A stretch of DNA of 7,022 nucleotides from Parachlamydiaceae bacterium (GTDB taxonomy: Bacteria; Chlamydiota; Chlamydiia; Chlamydiales; Parachlamydiaceae): NCBI GenBank assembly GCA_013698165.1, contig JACCVN010000405.1, forward strand, positions 1 to 7,022. The letters run 5' to 3'. Of the stretch, positions 1 to 3,991 are shown piece after piece. How positions within the stretch are numbered: position 1 is the stretch's first letter; each line of letters opens with the position of its first letter. The notes beneath the pieces were generated by a model that did not search any database, was not told the DNA's origin, and worked only from the letters and a program-made list of their open reading frames with translations. The position numbers and the translations under genes are program-made.

Positions 1-289
1 CTCTAATGGTCAATGTTTTATCGACGCGATCACGTCGGCATGTGGATTCGCAGGGAGCACCACAGATCATCCCACAGATTGAAGCAAATGGGTTAGGTCC
101 TCGGGCGATTTTATATCCTTCTAGGAAATTCCCGGCGTGTAGCGCCAGCATGTAGCCGCGAGGATCCGTATTGACGGGGCAGCCGTCACGGCAATCGATT
201 TGGCGTATATAGTAGTCTAAGTCGGGAATGACTACATCGTAGATTTCCTTATAGACGGCGATAATGTCATCAGCCACAAACTTCTCCAA
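1..289 (-). CDS. FAD/NAD(P)-dependent oxidoreductase, GltD-like, N-terminal Fe-S part (partial)
   Basis: The gene runs off the left edge; about 96 codons are visible. The reading includes DCRDGCP (Cys at about 33 and 37 from the TTG), a GYMLALHAGNFLEGYKIAR helix region, then NPFASICGMICGAPCESTCRR. This is the cysteine-rich N-terminal domain that binds 4Fe-4S clusters in the family of glutamate synthase small subunit, dihydropyrimidine dehydrogenase and related pyridine-nucleotide oxidoreductases. The FAD and NAD(P) domains would lie beyond the window. Such proteins pass electrons between NAD(P)H, FAD and Fe-S clusters, often with a partner subunit; the substrate cannot be told here. No ATG is available: an in-frame TGA lies just upstream of the Shine-Dalgarno. 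I used TTG at 289, but ATT at 295 (6 bases after AGGAGG) and GTG at 277 (6 bases after GGAG) are also possible. Family assignment is firm; the start and exact function are not. Confidence 0.82.
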   Translation of the reverse strand, partial: MEKFVADDIIAVYKEIYDVVIPDLDYYIRQIDCRDGCPVNTDPRGYMLALHAGNFLEGYKIARGPNPFASICGMICGAPCESTCRRDRVDKTLTIR

Positions 290-301
290 AGTAATCGTAC
301 G

Positions 302-307
302 CCTCCT
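302..307 (-). promoter_or_regulatory. Strong Shine-Dalgarno of the oxidoreductase gene
   Basis: The minus strand reads a perfect AGGAGG. It lies 6 bases before an ATT codon (295-293), 12 before TTG (289-287) and 24 before GTG (277-275). The in-frame stop TGA just upstream excludes any earlier start. The site makes translation from this gene certain in direction, but leaves the initiation codon ambiguous. Confidence 0.6.
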
Positions 308-684
308 AAAACTTCATCTGTATACAGGGAAAGTCTCTGTATTACTTCAGTAACCGCTCTTCAAGCTTAGGGCGTCTCGAAAGGAAAACTGTAACAAATG
401 CAAGGAATTTCTAGAAATTATTTATTTAATTCTGTCAGTGGAATGCTGAAATTGAGGGTTTAGCGACAAGCATGATCAAATCCCGATCTACGTTTTTTGT
501 AGCTTTGCATAATCGCGGGAGCGATAAAAGAGGGAGCCCGCATGAAGCACAAGCCCGGTAGGCTTGAAGAGGAATGTGGGGTGTAATCAATACCAAAGTC
601 ACAGTCACAGTAGCGACGACAGAGATAAATATCATTCATACAGGCTGCATTACTTCCATCTTATTTGGTCGACAAAAATAGCGT
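308..684. other. Intergenic spacer with palindromes and hairpins, no convincing gene
   Basis: This stretch of about 375 bases separates the oxidoreductase start from the 3' end of the SnoaL-like gene. Near the oxidoreductase start there are three short palindromes: CTGTATACAG (318-327), TTACT-tc-AGTAA (342-353) and AATTTCTAGAAATT (406-419, 14 bp, perfect). They could be operator sites or chance. I see no clear -35/-10 pair for the oxidoreductase gene. A short hexamer repeat AGTCAC occurs 2.5 times at 597-611. The open frames here (minus 635-435, plus 564-815) lack a ribosome binding site and resemble no family I know. Confidence 0.4.
474..566. other. Cluster of potential hairpins, strand and function unknown
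   Basis: Several inverted repeats sit close together: CTAC/GTAG (488-491 with 499-502), ATCGC/GCGAT around a GGGA loop (512-525), GCGGG/CCCGC (515-519 with 537-541, exclusive with the previous one) and CAAGCC/GGCTTG around a 5-base loop (550-566, 6 bp perfect). The last one lies 119 bases past the SnoaL-like stop codon and has no adjacent T-run in either direction, so it is not a standard terminator. It might be a small structured RNA or the remains of one. It does not match tRNA, tmRNA, SRP RNA or 5S rRNA features that I can recognise. Confidence 0.2.
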
Positions 685-1098
685 TTACTGGAGTTGGTCC
701 ATCAGGTGTTGCATATTTATGTAGGCCCAGTACTCGACAATTTGGTTATTTTGAATGCGGTAAACGGTCACGCCATTGTATGAGACAGGTTTACCTGTTG
801 GATGTTGTCCTTTAAATTCACCTGTATGGGTGCCTTTTGCGTGCCATTGGATGGTGACGATATCTTTTTCTGAAATGACGATATCATTATGCACATGAAG
901 ATTGGGAAACGCCTTTAGCCATGTTTTGACGACATCTTCCATGTAATTTTTGCCGTAGAAATCGCCGATAGCACTATGGATGATCACATCTTTATGCACC
1001 CATGTCTCGATAGCGTCGATTTCTTTGAGATTCCAGATTTTGTTTGCGTATTCCAGAGCAATTTCTTTTATGGTTGACGTTGCTAAAAGAGTGTTCAT
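685..1098 (-). CDS. SnoaL-like / NTF2-fold protein, possible ester cyclase family
   Basis: The 137-residue product has the size and pattern of a single-domain alpha+beta-cone (NTF2-like) protein of the SnoaL/ester-cyclase type. Typical pieces are the N-terminal helix region followed by WVHKDVIIHSAIGDFYG (residues 33-49), a helix ending in WLKAFPNLHVH (60-70), and the hallmark strand pair WHAKGTHTGEFKGQHPTGK (85-103). The closing VYRIQNNQIVEYWAYINM (112-129) and the final QL end are also typical. Relatives include polyketide cyclases and many small proteins of unknown substrate. No signal peptide or membrane segment is seen, so it is probably cytosolic. The ATG at 1098 has no evident Shine-Dalgarno: the 15 bases before it are A/T-rich. 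It stands alone, 255 bases downstream of the TonB/TolA-like gene on the same strand, and is probably transcribed from its own promoter. Function beyond the fold is unknown. Confidence 0.82.
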   Translation of the reverse strand: MNTLLATSTIKEIALEYANKIWNLKEIDAIETWVHKDVIIHSAIGDFYGKNYMEDVVKTWLKAFPNLHVHNDIVISEKDIVTIQWHAKGTHTGEFKGQHPTGKPVSYNGVTVYRIQNNQIVEYWAYINMQHLMDQLQ

Positions 1099-1353
1099 AA
1101 GTTTTCTGATTGGGTAAAGTTTAAAAGTTTTTAATTTTCAATATTTTGAGATTGTACTTTCAAGGGTCTTTTGCCTTGTGTATATAGTATGAGAGATTTG
1201 ACATTAAAAGTCTTAAGGATTTTGCAATTGATGTCCGTCGCTAGAAAAATTTGCTCTCGTTCTTTTTAGCTCTTGAGAGTTTGTTGTTTAGAATCACACA
1301 AAAAAAAGGTATTTCAATGAGAAAATTTGATTTTTCACTCATCACTGCTGGGA
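1099..1353. other. Spacer between TonB/TolA-like gene and SnoaL-like gene
   Basis: This AT-rich spacer should hold the end of the exb operon and the start of the SnoaL-like transcript, both on the minus strand. A possible -10 element TATATA lies at 1186-1181 without a good -35. A weak hairpin CTCTC/GAGAG (1275-1279 with 1254-1258, 16-base loop), followed on the minus strand by CAAATTTTT, is the best terminator candidate, but the stem is short. Neither is convincing. A plus-strand 21-codon frame from 1317 has AAGG 7 bases upstream, yet it overlaps the TonB/TolA-like 3' end. Confidence 0.25.
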
Positions 1354-2379
1354 TTAGCGCAACAGATCATTGCTTAACCTGATTTTGAAAATGTGCTGTT
1401 CTTCCCCTGCAAAGCCATTTCCAAAAGGTGGAAAAATAAATGTAGGTAACGTTTTTTCCACATGCTCCTTATTCATTGCGTTTTGAGAATTGGTAATGAC
1501 AAGCTTTGAGACCTTTCCTGAGCGTAAAAGTGTCAGTTGAATGTCAACATCGCCATACTGAGGTAATTTAAGGAGCCGTTTGAGGCGATTCGTTAGCTCC
1601 AGCCCATAGTTATTCTCCAGACTGTTTCCAACAGAAATATCATTTTCAAAACTCCCACTGTTCAGTGTAGATAAAGTTTTGGGAGGCTCAGCCAAGGCAA
1701 TAGTGTTATTTTTAGTTGCAGGGTTGTTTGAGGAAGAACTTGCCATTTTAAGATTGCTTTGGGCTTCTGCCAGAAGCTTTTTTTTCTTTGCAGCCGCAGC
1801 TTCTGCCGCCAAATTCTTAGCCGGTTCTATGATTGCCTTCGGTTCAGCCGGCGGTGTTTTTGTTGGCGGCGTTTTTGTTGGCGGTGAAGGTGCTTTGGGA
1901 GTAGATTTAGGTTTGGGGGGGACAGGTCTTGCCTCGATTTTTGCAACAGGGAGAGGTTTCTTTGTTTCAGGTTTTACGCTTGGCAATGGTTTTTTTTGTT
2001 CTATTTTAGGTGGAGTTGGAGTTTCTATTTTCTCGACTTTTTGGGGAGTCATAGGAGCTTTTATTTCAACTTTTGGTGTTTTGATAATAGGCTTTTCTTC
2101 AATTTTCTTGGGAGTTTCAACATCTATGGGTGTGGTGGTCTTAGGAACATCAATTGTTGCCGGATTGGATTGTAGAGTTTCTTTTTCGAAAACAGCCGGC
2201 TGTAGCGGCGTATTTAGGGCAATTGTTTGCACCATAAGCCTTTGGGGTTGCTTTAGCGGCTTGAAAGTTTCTTTTTGAATGGCAAACCAGGTAATGAGAA
2301 CTAAATGCGTTGCGATCACAAGTGCGCAGATGGCGTAGAACCTATAGTATCTTGAGTCATTTGCAATTGCTGTGGACAT
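1354..2379 (-). CDS. TonB/TolA-like energy-transducing envelope protein
   Basis: The 341-residue protein has TonB/TolA architecture. A short cytoplasmic N-terminus precedes one membrane helix (about 14-34, with a THLVLI segment whose His25 is placed like the functional TonB/TolA membrane histidine). A long Pro/Lys/Thr-rich periplasmic linker follows (about 74-182), then an Ala/Lys-rich stretch (190-207) and a Ser/Asn-rich part. The C-terminal domain (about 255-341) has VDIQLTLLRSGKVSKLVITN and FIFPPFG, as in the TonB_2/TolA C-terminal fold. It would take proton-gradient energy from ExbB/ExbD to partners in the periplasm or outer membrane. It is the third gene of the operon: its ATG lies 8 bases after the exbD stop, with no clear Shine-Dalgarno, so coupling is likely. 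It corresponds by position to Chlamydia CT598. Whether it acts as TolA (with TolB/Pal) or TonB (with receptors) cannot be decided from sequence. Confidence 0.85.
   Translation of the reverse strand: MSTAIANDSRYYRFYAICALVIATHLVLITWFAIQKETFKPLKQPQRLMVQTIALNTPLQPAVFEKETLQSNPATIDVPKTTTPIDVETPKKIEEKPIIKTPKVEIKAPMTPQKVEKIETPTPPKIEQKKPLPSVKPETKKPLPVAKIEARPVPPKPKSTPKAPSPPTKTPPTKTPPAEPKAIIEPAKNLAAEAAAAKKKKLLAEAQSNLKMASSSSNNPATKNNTIALAEPPKTLSTLNSGSFENDISVGNSLENNYGLELTNRLKRLLKLPQYGDVDIQLTLLRSGKVSKLVITNSQNAMNKEHVEKTLPTFIFPPFGNGFAGEEQHIFKIRLSNDLLR
1852..1886 (-). repeat. 15-bp tandem repeat encoding PPTKT in the linker
   Basis: Two 15-base units (1852-1866 and 1867-1881, differing at one base) plus a 5-base partial third copy encode PPTKT-PPTKT-PP, at about residues 167-177 of the TonB/TolA-like protein. 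The repeat stays in frame, so changes in copy number would lengthen or shorten the linker without breaking the gene. Confidence 0.75.
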
Positions 2380-2387
2380 TTTTAATT

Positions 2388-2807
2388 TTAACTCGGTTTG
2401 AGAATGAGATCTAATTCATTAAATCCTGCCCCTTCGGCGGCATTCTTGACAGACTGATAGGTTCCAAAATAAGCCCCCTTGTCTTGAAAAAGTTGAAGAC
2501 GGGCAGTAGGATGATCCCTTTTAGCTTCTTTGAGTTGAAGAGCTAAAGCTTCCAAAGAGATTTTCTGTTGCCTAAATACAATGCTGTTGTCCCGATGAAC
2601 ATGTATGGCTAGGGGACTGGATTCTTGCACAGACATAGATGAGTTAGGCGCTCTTGACGCGTCTGCCAATTCGACATGCTCCAGTTCCAATAGAGGCGCT
2701 AGCACTATAAACATAATTAAAATAACGAAGACAACATCGATTAATGGCGTGAGGTTTACTGTCGGTTCTTCAAAAGGTAGTTTTCGTTTAATTAAATGTC
2801 TGGCCAT
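2388..2807 (-). CDS. exbD: ExbD/TolR-type biopolymer transport protein
   Basis: The 139-residue product has the usual ExbD/TolR plan and length. The cytoplasmic N-terminus leads into VNLTPLIDVVFVILIMFIV (about 17-35), the single membrane helix with the family's essential proton-carrying aspartate (Asp24) in the LIDV motif. A periplasmic domain follows and ends in FQDKGAYFGTYQSVKNAAEG and a beta strand, LDLILKP. It forms the inner-membrane proton channel with ExbB and drives the TonB/TolA-like protein encoded next. Its ATG directly follows the exbB TAA (TAAATG, no spacer), which points to translational coupling; a GGGG stretch 8 bases upstream may help as ribosome binding site. ExbD and TolR are hard to separate by sequence. 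Chlamydia CT597 is the positional counterpart. Confidence 0.93.
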   Translation of the reverse strand: MARHLIKRKLPFEEPTVNLTPLIDVVFVILIMFIVLAPLLELEHVELADASRAPNSSMSVQESSPLAIHVHRDNSIVFRQQKISLEALALQLKEAKRDHPTARLQLFQDKGAYFGTYQSVKNAAEGAGFNELDLILKPS

Positions 2808-3704
2808 TTATACGCCCCGCGGGCTAGTTGATCGTTTTTTGTCAGGCTGCAATGTCTCATCTGAGGGTGAGTGTTCTTCTGGAAGATCGGTTGATAAGTT
2901 CTCGTTGTAACTTCCTGTATTTTGCTCAGCCAAAAAGCTGTATCCATGTGATGAGTATCTGACGTCAACTTTACGGTATTGCATTTCAATAGTTGTTAAG
3001 ATTTCCATGGCAAAAGAGCTCATTTCCGTTTCAAAATTGCTTATGGTATTTTTCAAATAATTATACCCGATAAGGGCGGGAATTGCATCCAAAAGGCCCA
3101 AGACAGTTGTGGCGAGCGCCATAGAAAGCCCACCCAGGACCATTTGGTGTGCGCCTCCCCCGTTGTGGACTTGCAGTTCTGAAAAAGTTGTCAAAATCCC
3201 CCAGACAGTTCCAAGTAAACCTAGGAAAGGAGCTAAGCTGACAATTGTGGAAAGGATGTAAAGATGACTTTCTAAATGCTTGGTTTGTGTGGCGATCGTT
3301 GAAGTAAGTTGTGATTCGATCACATCAATATCTGTAGCTGAAAGATGTGAAAAGTCTTGGGATTTATCTGAAGAGGTTCCAAAAAGGCGGTTTTTGTTGA
3401 GCATCTCAATGGACTGTTTGCGGAGTACTGTATAGAGGCTTAAAAAGCTATTATGCTCTTTTTGCCCTGAAGGTAAATTGCAATTTACGGTTAAAGGTGA
3501 ATTTTTCTGAGACTCAAAATCTTTTTGAAATTGACCAGAATTTCGTCTAGCCATAGAAATGATCCAAATTTTATAAATTAAAATAATCCAGCTGCATATA
3601 GAAAGTAGTATTAAACAGATGAAAATTAGTTTTCCTAACGTATCTGATAGGAGATAAGCTTCTATAAAGGGATTACTTGTCAGAATTAATTGGTTTACAT
3701 TCAT
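2808..3704 (-). CDS. exbB: ExbB/TolQ-type proton channel protein
   Basis: This 298-residue inner-membrane protein opens with SNPFIEAYLLSD and a first helix (about 24-50) ending in SWIILIYKIW, as in TolQ. A cytoplasmic segment (50-145) follows, then helix 2 with APFLGLLGTVWGILTTF (158-174) and helix 3 with GGLSMALATTVLGLLDAIPA (191-210) and IGYN. With ExbD it forms the proton-driven motor. Thr166 and Thr200 match conserved channel threonines. The glutamate normally found in the GIAEAL segment is Met195 here, while Asp206 appears in the same helix where Ala/Val is usual. A hydrophilic tail of about 50 residues (246-298) extends beyond most family members (usual length about 230-245). It is the first gene of the operon; its ATG is preceded by AGGA with 7-base spacing, inside a palindrome. 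Chlamydia CT596 is the positional counterpart. Confidence 0.92.
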   Translation of the reverse strand: MNVNQLILTSNPFIEAYLLSDTLGKLIFICLILLSICSWIILIYKIWIISMARRNSGQFQKDFESQKNSPLTVNCNLPSGQKEHNSFLSLYTVLRKQSIEMLNKNRLFGTSSDKSQDFSHLSATDIDVIESQLTSTIATQTKHLESHLYILSTIVSLAPFLGLLGTVWGILTTFSELQVHNGGGAHQMVLGGLSMALATTVLGLLDAIPALIGYNYLKNTISNFETEMSSFAMEILTTIEMQYRKVDVRYSSHGYSFLAEQNTGSYNENLSTDLPEEHSPSDETLQPDKKRSTSPRGV

Positions 3705-3710
3705 TATGGA

Positions 3711-3722
3711 ATCCTATAGGAT
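3711..3722 (-). promoter_or_regulatory. 12-bp palindrome over the exbB ribosome binding site
   Basis: ATCCTATAGGAT is a perfect palindrome. On the minus strand its second half provides the AGGA (3715-3712) placed 7 bases before the exbB ATG. A protein bound here, or pairing of ATCC with GGAT in RNA, would cover the ribosome binding site. The half-site ATCCTAT recurs at 3755-3761 and 3871-3877 in the same spacer. Confidence 0.45.
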
Positions 3723-3781
3723 AGGCTTTTCGATTTAAATAAGGCGCTTGAGAAATCCTATGACTTCCTTGCCTTACTTTA

Positions 3782-3865
3782 TACACTCCTCGGTCAACTG
3801 GACCAGGTGTAAGTCTCGAAGACTATATACCCTGCGGGGTGTAAATTGCTAAGCTTTGTGAAGCT
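3782..3865 (+). promoter_or_regulatory. Tandem hairpins in the dsbD upstream region, possible structured leader
   Basis: Four inverted repeats follow each other with 0, 1 and 8 bases between them. Hairpin 1 (3782-3811): TACA, CCT and GGTC pair with the continuous arm GACCAGGTGTA, 11 pairs with bulges of 2 and 1 and a 5-base loop. Hairpin 2 (3812-3824): AGTCT/AGACT with a 3-base loop. Hairpin 3 (3826-3843): TATACCC/GGGTGTA, 7 pairs including one U-G. Hairpin 4 (3852-3865): AGCTT/AAGCT with a TGTG loop. The U-G pair becomes an A-C mismatch on the other strand, so the plus strand, i.e. the dsbD transcript, is slightly favoured. It matches no riboswitch class I recognise and is not a tRNA. Function is inference only. 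Confidence 0.35.
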
Positions 3866-3899
3866 ACAATATCCTATTTCCGCCACAAAATCGCAAGTG

Positions 3900-3924
3900 G
3901 TAAGTAGATCTTACAGATCTTTTT
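3900..3924 (+). terminator. Weak terminator-like / alternative hairpin pair before dsbD
   Basis: AGATC (3906-3910) can pair with GATCT (3916-3920) around TTACA, directly followed by TTTT. GTAAG (3900-3904) can pair with CTTAC (3910-3914), which shares bases with the first hairpin, so the two exclude each other. That is the layout of an attenuator, but both stems are only 5 bp and AT-rich, and could be chance. Confidence 0.25.
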
Positions 3925-3991
3925 GGACAGAACGACCTGTCAATGGCGAAGTAGGTTTTCAATTTTAATTCGAAATGTGAGAATAATACTT

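Noticed and set aside
1..310. Recent horizontal transfer of the oxidoreductase gene from its somewhat higher G+C
   Set aside because: The first 240 bases are about 51% G+C, but parts of exbB reach similar values; conserved Cys/Gly/Arg/Pro-rich sequence can explain it, and 300 bases are too few.
435..635. Minus-strand 66-codon frame with a hydrophobic N-terminus and four cysteines
   Set aside because: It has no Shine-Dalgarno, no recognisable family and odd internal composition, and it coincides with the hairpin block. A real small membrane protein cannot be fully excluded.
564..815. Plus-strand 83-codon frame
   Set aside because: More than half lies antisense to the SnoaL-like gene; there is no ribosome binding site and the composition is low-quality (many His, Ser, Arg), typical of a shadow.
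1254..1279. Rho-independent terminator for the exbB-exbD-TonB/TolA-like operon
   Set aside because: The only stem is 5 bp with a 16-base loop and the T-run is offset by 4 bases; too weak to call as a separate feature.
1317..1382. Plus-strand 21-codon frame starting MRKFDF with AAGG 7 bases upstream
   Set aside because: It looks like a leader peptide start, but it overlaps the 3' end of the TonB/TolA-like gene antisense and leads to no downstream plus-strand gene.
1679..2278. Plus-strand 199-codon frame rich in Gly, Val and Phe
   Set aside because: It is the antisense shadow of the Pro/Lys-rich linker: repeated CCN and AAA codons read back as Gly and Phe. It resembles membrane sequence only by base composition.
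3782..3865. tRNA or tRNA-like gene in the divergent spacer
   Set aside because: Hairpin sizes and the absence of a T-arm consensus (GGTTCRA) and 7-bp acceptor stem on either strand do not fit a tRNA.
3923..3991. Upstream TTG start extending DsbD by 23 residues
   Set aside because: The added residues would precede a good signal peptide and there is no ribosome binding site before the TTG, which also lies in the T-run of the terminator-like hairpin.
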